A stretch of 64,000 nucleotides of DNA, taken from assembly GCF_007474545.1 (NCBI RefSeq), contig NZ_VKOG01000001.1, positions 62,001 to 126,000 of the forward strand, written 5' to 3'. The translations under genes and the position numbers were made by a program. Under the pieces are notes generated by a model. The model saw only the letters and a program-made list of their open reading frames with translations, was not told the DNA's origin and searched no databases. Shown piece by piece: positions 15,653 through 24,572 of the stretch (positions are counted from its first letter, which is position 1; each line of letters begins with the position of its first letter). Origin of the DNA: Chryseobacterium binzhouense. Its GTDB lineage: Bacteria > Bacteroidota > Bacteroidia > Flavobacteriales > Weeksellaceae.

Positions 15653-16855
15653 ATGAGTATTTCCGGAAAAAAAATTCTCATCGCAGTTTCCGGCGGAATT
15701 GCAGCTTATAAAATTCATTTTCTGATCAGAGAGCTTATTAAAAAAGAAGCGGAAGTACAGGTAATCATGTCTCCGGAAACAGAACATTTCGTTACAAAGC
15801 TGAGCCTCTCAACCCTTTCAAAAAAACCTGTTTATTCTGAGTTTTACAGTGAAAACGGAACGTGGAACAGCCATGTGGAAATGGCACTTTGGGCAGATAT
15901 TATTTTGGTTGCACCGTGTACGGCAAATACGTTGGCAAAAATGATCCACGGAATGTGCGACAATCTTTTGATTGCTACATATATGTCTGCAAAATGTCCT
16001 GTTTTTATTGCTCCTGCAATGGATCTGGATATGTATCAGCATCCTTCCACCAAAAATAACCTGGAAATGGCAGAAGATTTCGGACACATTGTTATTCCTG
16101 CTGAAAGCGGAGAATTGGCAAGCGGTCTTTTCGGACAGGGAAGAATGGCAGAACCAGAAACAATTATAAAAACTATAGAAAGTTTTTTCGATTTGAATTA
16201 CAAAAAAAGTTTAGCCGGAAAAACAGTACTGATAACCGCAGGACCTACTTACGAAGCGATTGATCCTGTAAGGTTTATCGGGAATCATTCTTCAGGAAAA
16301 ATGGGATATTCTTTAGCTGAAGAAGCAGCAAAAAGAGGCGCAAAAGTGATTCTTATTTCGGGACCTTCTTCTCTAAAAACCATCAATGAAAATATTGATA
16401 TACATAGAATTACCTCAGCGAATGAAATGTACGAAAAGGTTTTTGAATTCTACGAAACATCCGACATTGCCATTGCAAGTGCTGCGGTTGCTGATTATGC
16501 TCCAAAAGTAGTTGCCGCAGAAAAAATTAAAAAAAATGATGATATACTCACAATAGAGCTAGTTAAAAATCCGGATATCCTTAAAGCAATGGGCGAGCAG
16601 AAAACCCGTCAGATTTTAGTAGGATTTGCTTTGGAAACCAACAATGAAGAGGAAAATGCAAAAGCTAAACTCAAAAAGAAAAATTTAGATTTAATCGTTC
16701 TTAATTCTCTTAGAGACGAAGGTGCCGGCTTTAAAAATGACACCAACAAAATAAAAATTTTTACCAGAACAGAAAAACTTGAATTTGGACTAAAATCTAA
16801 AGAAAATGTAGCAATAGACATCCTTGATTGTATTGAAACTCAGATTTTAAAATAA
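15653..16855 (+). CDS. coaBC: CoaBC, phosphopantothenoylcysteine synthetase/decarboxylase
   Basis: Bifunctional coenzyme A enzyme. The N-terminal flavoprotein domain (residues ~1-180) decarboxylates phosphopantothenoylcysteine and shows the FMN-binding VSGGIAAYK near residue 9 and PAMDLDMYQHPST. The C-terminal domain (from about 188) ligates cysteine to 4'-phosphopantothenate and starts with TAGPTYEAIDPVRFIGNHSSGKMG, the diagnostic CoaB motif, followed by AAVADYAP. The 400-residue length is normal. It belongs to the bamD-recN cluster. Confidence 0.95.
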   Translation: MSISGKKILIAVSGGIAAYKIHFLIRELIKKEAEVQVIMSPETEHFVTKLSLSTLSKKPVYSEFYSENGTWNSHVEMALWADIILVAPCTANTLAKMIHGMCDNLLIATYMSAKCPVFIAPAMDLDMYQHPSTKNNLEMAEDFGHIVIPAESGELASGLFGQGRMAEPETIIKTIESFFDLNYKKSLAGKTVLITAGPTYEAIDPVRFIGNHSSGKMGYSLAEEAAKRGAKVILISGPSSLKTINENIDIHRITSANEMYEKVFEFYETSDIAIASAAVADYAPKVVAAEKIKKNDDILTIELVKNPDILKAMGEQKTRQILVGFALETNNEEENAKAKLKKKNLDLIVLNSLRDEGAGFKNDTNKIKIFTRTEKLEFGLKSKENVAIDILDCIETQILK

Positions 16856-16966
16856 ATTTTATAAATTTCCGTTTTGAATATTTAATATAAAAATAAGACT
16901 ACCATATCTGTTGATGCATAAGGATTATGATGCAACAGCATGGCTTCAAAACAATGAAATCTCTTT

Positions 16967-17866
16967 ATGAAAAAAATAATCATACTTTTTTTCCTGATTC
17001 TGTTTAATTTCAGCTTTTCGCAGGAAATTCTTGCTACTGTTCAGGTAAATTCCCAGCTTCTTGGAGGAAGTAATACTCAGGCTTATAAAGCTTTAGAAAA
17101 AAGTTTACGGGATTTTATCAATAACACAAGCTGGACAGGCAAGAAACTTCAGAATTTTGAGAAAATAAAATCAAATTTTGCCATTGTTCTCAGCGAAAGA
17201 GACGGAAACAGGTTCAAAGGAACCATTGTTGTACAGGCAGTTCGTCCGGTTTTCAACAGTTCTTATGAATCTCCTTTACTGAATCTCCAGGATACACGAT
17301 TTGCCTTTGAATATGCTGAAAACGAAAATTTAATCTTTAATGAAAGACAATTTTCCGGCAGAAACCTGATTGACGTTATCAGTTTTTATGTCTATCTTAT
17401 CTTAGGTTATGATGCAGACAGTTTCCAATCAATGGGAGGAAGCCAGTGGTTTTCAAAAGCACAGCAAATTGCGCAAAACTCGCAAAACAGAGGCTACGAT
17501 GGCTGGAATCAAATCAACGAACCAAGGAGCCGATCCATTTTAATAGGAGAAATCCTGAATCCGAACATGAATCAGCTGCGCTCTACGATTTATACTTATC
17601 ACAGAGCCGGACTAGACGGATTATACAATCAGGATCAGACGCAGTCTAAAAAAATTATAGCCGATGCTATTATGCAGTTGAAAACTTACGAAAATACTTT
17701 TCAGCAGAATTATTTTTTCAACTTATTTATGGATACCAAAGCTGACGAAATTTTCAATATTTTCAATTCCGGAAATAACGGCTCTGTCAACATCAATAAT
17801 CTGAAACAGCAGATGATTGTCTTTTCACCCAAGAATACAGAATCACGATGGAATAAATGGAAATAA
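16967..17866 (+). CDS. DUF4835-family exported protein
   Basis: A 299-residue protein with a signal peptide (MKKIIILFFLILFNFSFSQ). The mature part begins with ILATVQVNSQLLGGSNTQAY and contains DYRR-like strand-helix blocks ending in FSPKNTESRWNKWK. This is the DUF4835 family of Flavobacteriia, nearly always encoded between coaBC and recN. It is secreted or periplasmic; the molecular function is unknown. Genomic linkage to bamD has led me to suspect an envelope role, but that is inference only. Confidence 0.85.
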   Translation: MKKIIILFFLILFNFSFSQEILATVQVNSQLLGGSNTQAYKALEKSLRDFINNTSWTGKKLQNFEKIKSNFAIVLSERDGNRFKGTIVVQAVRPVFNSSYESPLLNLQDTRFAFEYAENENLIFNERQFSGRNLIDVISFYVYLILGYDADSFQSMGGSQWFSKAQQIAQNSQNRGYDGWNQINEPRSRSILIGEILNPNMNQLRSTIYTYHRAGLDGLYNQDQTQSKKIIADAIMQLKTYENTFQQNYFFNLFMDTKADEIFNIFNSGNNGSVNINNLKQQMIVFSPKNTESRWNKWK

Positions 17867-17901
17867 AAAAGTTTAATTCCCGAATTCTGAATTCCAAATT
17901 T

Positions 17902-17909
17902 TATCTTTG
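17902..17909 (+). promoter_or_regulatory. -7 promoter box of recN
   Basis: TATCTTTG, 30 nt before the recN ATG at 17939. An out-of-frame ATG at 17919 opens a 19-codon frame that overlaps the recN start. Confidence 0.5.
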
Positions 17910-17938
17910 CAGTATAAAATGAAATCTGCTTCTGATCT

Positions 17939-19588
17939 ATGCTTTCGAGAATTTACATTAAAAACTTTGCTCTGATTGATGCACTTGATGTTTCCTTAAA
18001 AAATGGTTTACAGGTAATTACCGGTGAAACAGGGGCGGGAAAATCTATTATCCTGGGTGCACTCCGATTGATCTTAGGAGAAAGAGCAGACAGTAAATCT
18101 ATTTCAAAAACCGACGAGAAAAGCATTGTTGAGACGGAATTTAACCTCAACAATCAGTTTAAGAAATTCTTCATCGAAAATGATCTTGATTATGAACATC
18201 ACACGATTATAAGAAGAGAAATTCTGCCTTCCGGAAAATCCAGAGCTTTTATCAACGATGTTCCGGTTACTCTTGATGTTCTGAAAGAGCTTTCTTCACA
18301 GCTGATTGATATTCATTCTCAGTTCGAGACCTCAAATCTTTTTACGGCAGAATATCAGTTCAAAATTATTGACGGACTTTCTGAAAACAAGACTTTAATA
18401 GAAAATTATCAGCAGGATTTCCTGGAATTCCAAAGCCTGAAAACCCAGCTTAAAAAACTACAAATACAGCTTTCTGAAAACACAAAAGAAAGTGATTACA
18501 AACTGTTTCTGCTGAATGAGCTCGAAGATCTTAAATTAGATGATATTAATTTTGAAGATCTTCAAAACCAGCTTTCGGTACAGGAAAATGCAGGAATGAT
18601 CTCGGAAAATCTTGCTCAGATTTTATCAAGATTTCATCAGGAAGAAATGGGAATTTTGACATTTTTCAACGAAGCAAGGTCTAAACTCTCTAAAATTGCA
18701 GATGTTTCCAATACCTTTACAGAGCTTAATGAAAGACTGGAAACTTCTTTTGTGGAAGTAAAAGATATTATTTCTGAACTGGAAGATGAGGCAGAAAAAG
18801 TAGAAATCAATCCCGAAAATTTAGCCCAACTTTTAGATCTGAATAATAAAATCAACACTTTATTTCTAAAACACAATGTTTCTGACGTAAAGAGCTTAAT
18901 TGAAATTCGGGATCAGCTTTCAGGCGAACAGAGAGGAACGGCAGAAATAGAAATTCAGATACGGGAAACGCAGGAAGATATTTTCCGAAAAGAAAAATCA
19001 ATGGAGAATTTAGCCCAAAAACTTTCCAGAAACAGAAAAAAAAGCATTCCTGTTTTCGTCAAAAAAGCAGAAGATCTTCTTAAAAAACTAGGTCTGGAAA
19101 AAGCTAAAGTTGATATTGAGCTTACAGATTCGCAAGACTTTAATCAATTTGGAAAAGAAAATATCCAACTGTTGTTTCAGGCAAATTCAGGTTTCCCTTT
19201 GAAGCCGATTCAGACAGCTATTTCAGGAGGTGAGAGATCCCGTGTTATGTTGGCTGTTAAAAAAATTATTGCCGAAAGTGATGAGCTTCCTACGCTTATT
19301 TTAGATGAAATTGATACCGGAGTTTCCGGAAAAGTTGCCGAAGAAATTGGAAATCTGATGCGTGAAATGTCTGAAGATATGCAATTGATTGTCATTTCTC
19401 ACTTAGCACAGGTTGCCGCCAAAGGCAATAATAATTACAAAGTCGTAAAGCAGGATGTTGCAGGAAAAACGCAGTCTACCATCATTCCGTTGAACGATGA
19501 AGAAAAGCTGAACGAAATTGCACAGCTTCTTTCCGGAAGTAAAATTACTGAAGCGGCTTTGACGCAGGCGAGGGAACTGATTGGATAA
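17939..19588 (+). CDS. recN: RecN, SMC-like DNA repair ATPase
   Basis: A 549-residue protein that helps tether or repair double-strand breaks. Walker A GETGAGKS is at residues 29-36 after LSRIYIKNFALID. A long coiled coil spans roughly 150-370. The ABC signature AISGGERSRVMLA precedes Walker B TLILDEIDTGVSG in the C-terminal quarter, and VISHLAQVAA supplies the switch histidine. Length and motif order match RecN. It is the last gene of the bamD cluster and has its own promoter box. No SOS-like operator is evident. Confidence 0.95.
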   Translation: MLSRIYIKNFALIDALDVSLKNGLQVITGETGAGKSIILGALRLILGERADSKSISKTDEKSIVETEFNLNNQFKKFFIENDLDYEHHTIIRREILPSGKSRAFINDVPVTLDVLKELSSQLIDIHSQFETSNLFTAEYQFKIIDGLSENKTLIENYQQDFLEFQSLKTQLKKLQIQLSENTKESDYKLFLLNELEDLKLDDINFEDLQNQLSVQENAGMISENLAQILSRFHQEEMGILTFFNEARSKLSKIADVSNTFTELNERLETSFVEVKDIISELEDEAEKVEINPENLAQLLDLNNKINTLFLKHNVSDVKSLIEIRDQLSGEQRGTAEIEIQIRETQEDIFRKEKSMENLAQKLSRNRKKSIPVFVKKAEDLLKKLGLEKAKVDIELTDSQDFNQFGKENIQLLFQANSGFPLKPIQTAISGGERSRVMLAVKKIIAESDELPTLILDEIDTGVSGKVAEEIGNLMREMSEDMQLIVISHLAQVAAKGNNNYKVVKQDVAGKTQSTIIPLNDEEKLNEIAQLLSGSKITEAALTQARELIG

Positions 19589-19635
19589 AAACTGTTATTA
19601 TTTTTCGTAATAAACTTCCAAACAGTACATTTTTA

Positions 19636-19643
19636 TATATTTG
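19636..19643 (+). promoter_or_regulatory. -7 promoter box of the antitoxin-like gene
   Basis: TATATTTG, 18 nt before the ATG at 19662, within the small AT palindrome region TACGTATAAA. Confidence 0.5.
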
Positions 19644-19661
19644 TACGTATAAATTTTTATT

Positions 19662-19880
19662 ATGGTTTCTAAACTTACAATAAAATTAGATGAAAATGTT
19701 ATCGAACGTGCTAAGGAATATGCTTCCAAAAAAAAGCTAAGTTTATCAAGACTGATAGAAAATTATCTTGATTCCTTAATCCGCTCTCAAGATGATTATT
19801 TTGAAATCTCGCCTTTTGTAAAAAGTATATCAACAGGAAAAAGTCTCCCAAACGATTTAAATAAAAATTTGTTTACATAA
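19662..19880 (+). CDS. DUF6364/ribbon-helix-helix-type antitoxin-like protein, orphan
   Basis: A 72-residue protein. The N-terminal strand SKLTIKLDENVIERAKEYA followed by the helix SLSRLIENYLDSL is typical of small ribbon-helix-helix antitoxins such as the DUF6364 group. These are usually followed directly by a PIN-domain toxin; here a terminator follows within 6 nt of the stop and the next gene is a peptidase. It therefore looks like an orphan antitoxin or a stand-alone repressor. It has its own promoter box. Confidence 0.75.
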   Translation: MVSKLTIKLDENVIERAKEYASKKKLSLSRLIENYLDSLIRSQDDYFEISPFVKSISTGKSLPNDLNKNLFT

Positions 19881-19885
19881 TATTT

Positions 19886-19911
19886 AAGCTTCCTCAAAGA
19901 AGCTTTTTTTA
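19886..19911 (+). terminator. Intrinsic terminator after the antitoxin-like gene
   Basis: AAGCTTC, 6-nt loop, GAAGCTT, then TTTTTT. Confidence 0.85.
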
Positions 19912-19927
19912 TTCAATTAACTTTCCT

Positions 19928-19935
19928 TATTTTTG
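19928..19935 (+). promoter_or_regulatory. -7 promoter box of the prolyl oligopeptidase gene
   Basis: TATTTTTG, 15 nt before the ATG at 19951. Confidence 0.5.
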
Positions 19936-19950
19936 ATAAAATCCTTTTAG

Positions 19951-22062
19951 ATGAATTTTAAACCAATCTTATTAACGGCTGGAGTATTATTTTCGGTCCA
20001 ATTTTCAGCTCAAAAAATGCAGTACCCTAAAGCTATCAAAGGAAATCAAACCGATATATATTTCGGAAATTCTGTTGCCGATCCTTACAGAGATTTAGAA
20101 AATGATTCTGATGCTACCAAAAAATGGGTTGATCAGGAAGTTGCTTTCAGCGAAAGATATTTATCGCAAATTCCTTACAGACAGGAAATCGTAAAACAAT
20201 TAACAGATACCTGGAACTACGAAAAGATAGGAGCCCCTTTCAAAGAAGGTGATTATACATACTATTATAAAAACAACGGTTTGCAGGCACAATCTGTACT
20301 GTACAGAACTCATAATAAAACAAAAACAACCGAAGTCTTTTTAGATCCCAATAAATTTTCAGAAAAAGGCACCACTTCTCTTTCCGGACTGTCATTCAAC
20401 AAAAAAGGCAATCTTGCAGCCTACTCCATTTCAGAAGGAGGAAGCGACTGGAACAAAATTATCATCATGGATGCGGTTACCAAAAAACAGATCGATGAAA
20501 CCATTGTTGATGTAAAATTCAGCGGAATCTCGTGGTTAGGAGATGAAGGATTCTATTATTCCAGCTATGATAAGCCGAAAGAAGGAACTGTACTTTCCGG
20601 AATGACCGATAAACATAAAGTGTATTTCCACAAACTCGGAACCAAACAATCTGCAGATCAGCTGATTTTCGGAGGAGAAAAAACACCGAGAAGATATATC
20701 GGAGCCGGAGTTTCTGAAGATCAGAGATATCTGATTGTTTCTGCCGCTAACGCTACCAACGGAAACGAACTGTATATTAAAGATTTAAAAAAAGGCGGAG
20801 AATTTATCCAGATCAATAAAGGTTTTGATATCAATGCCAATATTGTTGATACGGACGGTGACAACCTTTATATTTTCACAGACAAAGATGCGCCAAATAT
20901 GCACCTGGTAAAAACTACCATTCAGAACCCTTCTCCCGAAACATGGAAAGACGTGATTCCTGAAACGGAAAATGTACTTGGTATTTCCGGCGGCGGCGGT
21001 TATTTTTTTGCTACTTATATGATTGATGCCATTGATCAGGTAAAACAATATGACAAAAACGGAAAACTCATCAGAGAAATTACACTTCCCGGAAAAGGAA
21101 ATGTAGGAGGTTTTGGTGGTAAAAAAGAGGAAAAAGAACTTTACTATTCTTTCAGTAACTACATCACTCCCGGAACGACCTATAAATTCAATGCAGATAC
21201 AGGTAAATCAGAAGTTTATCAGAAACCGAAAGTAAAGTTTAATCCTGAAGACTATGTTTCTGAACAGGTGTTTTATACCTCTAAAGACGGAACTAAAATT
21301 CCGATGATGATTAATTATAAAAAAGGAACCAAGCTGAACGGAAAAAATCCGACAATTCTATATTCATACGGAGGCTTTAATGTCAGTTTACAGCCTTCTT
21401 TCTCTGTAGTGAATGCAGTATGGATGGAAAACGGAGGAATTTATGCCGTTCCTAATATTCGCGGCGGAGGTGAATACGGTAAAAAATGGCATGATGCAGG
21501 AACTAAAATGCAGAAGAAAAATGTTTTTGAAGATTTTATTGCAGCAGGAGAATATTTGCAGCAGAAAGGTTACACTTCAAAAGAGTATATGGCAATCTCC
21601 GGAAGATCAAATGGCGGACTTCTCGTAGGAGCAACAATGACAATGCGACCAGATTTAGCCAAAGTTGCTTTTCCGGGAGTGGGTGTTCTGGATATGCTGA
21701 GATACAATAAGTTTACCGCAGGAGCAGGCTGGTCTTATGATTACGGAACTGCGGAAGATAACAAAGAAATGTTTGAATATCTGAAATCTTATTCGCCTGT
21801 ACATAATGTAAAAGCAGGAACCTGCTATCCTTCTACCATGATTATAACCAGCGATCATGATGACAGGGTGGTTCCGGCACATTCTTTCAAATTCGGAGCA
21901 GAATTGCAGGAAAAGCAAGGATGCAGCAACCCTGTTTTGATGAGAATTGAAAAAAATGCAGGACATGGTGCAGGAAGAGCAACCGATCAGGTAATCAGCG
22001 AAAATGCAGATTTAATTTCTTTTGCTTTGTATGAAATGGGAATTAAAAAGCTTAACAAATAA
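19951..22062 (+). CDS. Prolyl oligopeptidase-family serine peptidase (S9A), exported
   Basis: A 703-residue endopeptidase expected to cut short proline-containing peptides in the periplasm. A signal peptide (MNFKPILLTAGVLFSVQFSA) precedes the N-terminal segment YRDLENDSDATKKWVDQE, typical of S9A. A seven-bladed propeller occupies the middle. The C-terminal alpha/beta-hydrolase domain carries the nucleophile S553 (SGRSNGG), the DDRVVP aspartate motif at 637-642 and H672 (AGHGAGR). All catalytic residues are present and the length is normal. Monocistronic, closed by a bidirectional terminator. Confidence 0.94.
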   Translation: MNFKPILLTAGVLFSVQFSAQKMQYPKAIKGNQTDIYFGNSVADPYRDLENDSDATKKWVDQEVAFSERYLSQIPYRQEIVKQLTDTWNYEKIGAPFKEGDYTYYYKNNGLQAQSVLYRTHNKTKTTEVFLDPNKFSEKGTTSLSGLSFNKKGNLAAYSISEGGSDWNKIIIMDAVTKKQIDETIVDVKFSGISWLGDEGFYYSSYDKPKEGTVLSGMTDKHKVYFHKLGTKQSADQLIFGGEKTPRRYIGAGVSEDQRYLIVSAANATNGNELYIKDLKKGGEFIQINKGFDINANIVDTDGDNLYIFTDKDAPNMHLVKTTIQNPSPETWKDVIPETENVLGISGGGGYFFATYMIDAIDQVKQYDKNGKLIREITLPGKGNVGGFGGKKEEKELYYSFSNYITPGTTYKFNADTGKSEVYQKPKVKFNPEDYVSEQVFYTSKDGTKIPMMINYKKGTKLNGKNPTILYSYGGFNVSLQPSFSVVNAVWMENGGIYAVPNIRGGGEYGKKWHDAGTKMQKKNVFEDFIAAGEYLQQKGYTSKEYMAISGRSNGGLLVGATMTMRPDLAKVAFPGVGVLDMLRYNKFTAGAGWSYDYGTAEDNKEMFEYLKSYSPVHNVKAGTCYPSTMIITSDHDDRVVPAHSFKFGAELQEKQGCSNPVLMRIEKNAGHGAGRATDQVISENADLISFALYEMGIKKLNK

Positions 22063-22080
22063 TTATTTCATCAACAATAA

Positions 22081-22115
22081 AAAAAAGGCTGTTTTCCATG
22101 AGAACAGCCTTTTTT
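22081..22115. terminator. Bidirectional terminator between the peptidase and ABC genes
   Basis: AAAAAAGGCTGTTTTC pairs with GAGAACAGCCTTTTTT with one mismatch and a 3-nt loop. A/T runs on both sides suit the convergent genes ending at 22062 and 22131. Confidence 0.85.
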
Positions 22116-22130
22116 ATCAATAATAATTAG

Positions 22131-22850
22131 TTAGATTTCGCTGATCATATTGACCTGATCTGCAAAATACTGCTCAAGATCTTTTAAAGTTTCAGGATTG
22201 GTTTGGATATCTTTTACCATAACTCCTTTGTTAACCACAACAATTCTGTTACATACTTCAGTGGTATGAGAAAGATCGTGACTGGAAATCAGAAAAGTAA
22301 CTCCGCTTTGTCTGGATAAAACTTTGATCAGATTTTTAAGCTTGATCTGGGTAGAGGGGTCAAGATTGGCAAATGGCTCATCAAGAATAATAATTTCAGG
22401 ATTTCCGATGATCGCACCTACAATCCCAACTTTCTTTTGATTACCTTTCGATAAGTCTCTTACATATTTTCCCGAATTTAAAATTTCACCGCTGAAAAGA
22501 TCATGAAACTGCTTGAGAAATTCATCCACAGTAGCTTTATTCTGACCTCTCAGTTCTCCGATAAAATAAAAATATTCTTCAGGTGTTAAATATCCAATCA
22601 AAAAACTGTCGTCTACAAATGCAGAAACTTTGGATTTCCAGGCTTCAGATTCATTTACTTTAATTCCGTCAATACTTACAAACCCGGTACTTGGCTGAAT
22701 CAGATCAAGCATTAAGCTGAAAAGTGTTGTTTTCCCGGCTCCGTTGTTTCCTACAAGACCAAAAGTTTCTCCGTTGGGAATTTCCAGGTTTTCAATATTC
22801 AGAACGGTTGCCTTTCCGTATGTTTTAGATAAATTTTGTATCGTAATCAT
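22131..22850 (-). CDS. ABC transporter ATP-binding protein
   Basis: A 239-residue nucleotide-binding subunit. Walker A GNNGAGKT lies around residues 34-41, the signature is LSKGNQKKVG near 130, Walker B is IIILDEPFANLDP near 152, and the switch histidine is in ISSHDLSH. The sequence style (short domain, LTPEEYFYFIGELRGQ) matches export-type or membrane-remodelling ABC ATPases. It follows the DUF5687 permease gene by 4 nt in the same operon, so the two should form the transporter. Substrate unknown. Confidence 0.92.
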   Translation of the reverse strand: MITIQNLSKTYGKATVLNIENLEIPNGETFGLVGNNGAGKTTLFSLMLDLIQPSTGFVSIDGIKVNESEAWKSKVSAFVDDSFLIGYLTPEEYFYFIGELRGQNKATVDEFLKQFHDLFSGEILNSGKYVRDLSKGNQKKVGIVGAIIGNPEIIILDEPFANLDPSTQIKLKNLIKVLSRQSGVTFLISSHDLSHTTEVCNRIVVVNKGVMVKDIQTNPETLKDLEQYFADQVNMISEI

Positions 22851-22854
22851 TGTA

Positions 22855-24321
22855 TTAATCTTTGTTTTTGAATGCTTGTATTGTGGTGTATTTTTCTCTC
22901 TTATAGTGTTTCACGATAATATCAAATATTTTTTCCCTTAAAAAGAACCCAATTAATCCTAAAACAGCAATACTAATAACTGCCGCAGTCATTCCGGAAA
23001 AGTATTTCATGATTCCAAATACCACCATTGGTAAAATTAATTTAGGAATTAACAGCAACAATGCTTTAAGGTTAAAACTATTCTTCTGTCCCATTCTTTT
23101 TTCTTTAGAATTGAGGTCAACCTGCATTTTGTTGTATGCTCCGGACCAAAGCGTAAACTGGGAGTTCACCCCTATGTTATAAAGACCCGCTGCAAAAAAT
23201 GTTATGTAAATTTCCCAGCTTATCAAAGCATAAAAAAGAGCCAGAATCATAGAAAAGGAAGTCACAATAATCATCAGCCACCATTTTGCCTTAAGATACT
23301 CTTTATAAGGTACATTGAGCGTCATCATGAGCGGATAATAAGAACTGTCGAATGCAGGAACGCGCTGACCGAATAGAAACTGGAATCCTCCGGTTACGAA
23401 TAACCCCATAAACATCATCATATATGGTGTTTTATAAACAGGTGAGGTAAACATTAACAAACCGTAGAAAGTAAACATCAGACTTCCAAGAAGTACTCCT
23501 TTGGTTACTTTGTTTCTTCTGAGCATTTTGATATCATTGTTGATGAATGTACCCAGAGAGCCATATTTATTTAAAAAAGCAATATTTTCCGTTTTTCCTA
23601 CCTCTTGTTTTACCTCAAGACCTTTGTCCAGATAAAATTCTTTGAAGATATAACGGTAGCACAACTGCCAAAGCACAATAAAAAGCCCAACCGGAATCAG
23701 AGCAAAATACGGGCTTTCATACAAACTGTAAAATAATGTTTCTGAATAATTGAGTACCGGAACAATCTGGTAATATTCCAGCAAAGCAAAAGCAGCAATA
23801 ACCACCCCTACTCCGATAGCAACATTTTCTTTATCATTAAAAAATATATTGAGAAAGTTGTTCAGATAAAGCAGAGACGAAATCCCAACTAACCAGCACA
23901 AAACTCCTGAAATACTGTAACCGTTATACAGCAGAATGACCGAAAACGTGATGAAGAACCACGAATTCATCCAGCTAAAAGGCGAAAGAAAGGTTTTAAT
24001 TAAGGTATAGTTGACCAATGTTCTTTTCGGAATATTTAAAGTAAGAAATGGTTTGATATTCTGTGCGGAAATTTGCTGCATCATGTATTTAAACACGAGA
24101 TCTGCTACCCAAACCAAAATCAGATATTTTGAAACAACTTTCAAAGGATTCTGCTCCAGCTCTTTTTCTACGTAAAAAAACGCTAAAAATGCACCTCCAA
24201 TGAAATACAAAATGAAAGACAGAATTCCCAAAAAGCGAAAAATCTTCATCGCCAGATTGATTCCTAATGAAGTTCCCCGGAAAAAACTTTTGATCTCTAA
24301 TCTCAGAAATTTTAAAAACAT
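22855..24321 (-). CDS. DUF5687-family ABC permease
   Basis: A 488-residue integral membrane protein with about ten to twelve hydrophobic helices. The amphipathic start FLKFLRLEIKSFFRGTSLGIN and the later NNDIKMLRRNKVTKG are characteristic of the DUF5687 family, the permease partner of single-domain ATPases in Bacteroidota. It is first in a two-gene operon with the ATPase at 22131-22850. Substrate unknown. No -7 box is obvious within the preceding 110 nt. Confidence 0.85.
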   Translation of the reverse strand: MFLKFLRLEIKSFFRGTSLGINLAMKIFRFLGILSFILYFIGGAFLAFFYVEKELEQNPLKVVSKYLILVWVADLVFKYMMQQISAQNIKPFLTLNIPKRTLVNYTLIKTFLSPFSWMNSWFFITFSVILLYNGYSISGVLCWLVGISSLLYLNNFLNIFFNDKENVAIGVGVVIAAFALLEYYQIVPVLNYSETLFYSLYESPYFALIPVGLFIVLWQLCYRYIFKEFYLDKGLEVKQEVGKTENIAFLNKYGSLGTFINNDIKMLRRNKVTKGVLLGSLMFTFYGLLMFTSPVYKTPYMMMFMGLFVTGGFQFLFGQRVPAFDSSYYPLMMTLNVPYKEYLKAKWWLMIIVTSFSMILALFYALISWEIYITFFAAGLYNIGVNSQFTLWSGAYNKMQVDLNSKEKRMGQKNSFNLKALLLLIPKLILPMVVFGIMKYFSGMTAAVISIAVLGLIGFFLREKIFDIIVKHYKREKYTTIQAFKNKD

Positions 24322-24433
24322 GGTAGATTTCTTTTAAACATTAGTAAAGATAATGGTTTTATTGTTACAGAAATTTTACTGCAATCTAATCTTACTTTTT
24401 TATAATTTAAAAAAATTCTATAAGCAAAAATTA

Positions 24434-24472
24434 AAAGCAGGCGTGCTTTTTAAAAATGCACGCCTGCTTTTT
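24434..24472. terminator. Strong 13-bp terminator hairpin
   Basis: AAAGCAGGCGTGC pairs perfectly with GCACGCCTGCTTT across an 11-nt loop, with T/A runs on both sides. It stands between the ABC operon and the accessory island and can end transcripts coming from the island. Confidence 0.85.
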
Positions 24473-24474
24473 TG

Positions 24475-24537
24475 AAAAGCTCTCGTGGATTTTGGAAAAT
24501 CCTCGGGAGCTTTTGGTAAAATCCTTTAGAGGATTTT
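24475..24537. repeat. Two further adjacent inverted repeats at the island's end
   Basis: First, AAAAGCTCTCGTGGATTTT pairs with AAAATCCTCGGGAGCTTTT (24475-24493 with 24496-24514, two mismatched or wobble pairs). Second, AAAATCCT pairs with AGGATTTT (24518-24525 with 24530-24537). With the hairpin at 24434 this makes three in 105 bp. AAAATCC/GGATTTT is shared between the two, which suggests duplication of part of the element. Confidence 0.75.
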
Positions 24538-24572
24538 GGAGAATGGTTTAGATGAGTTTATTTCTTTGAAGT

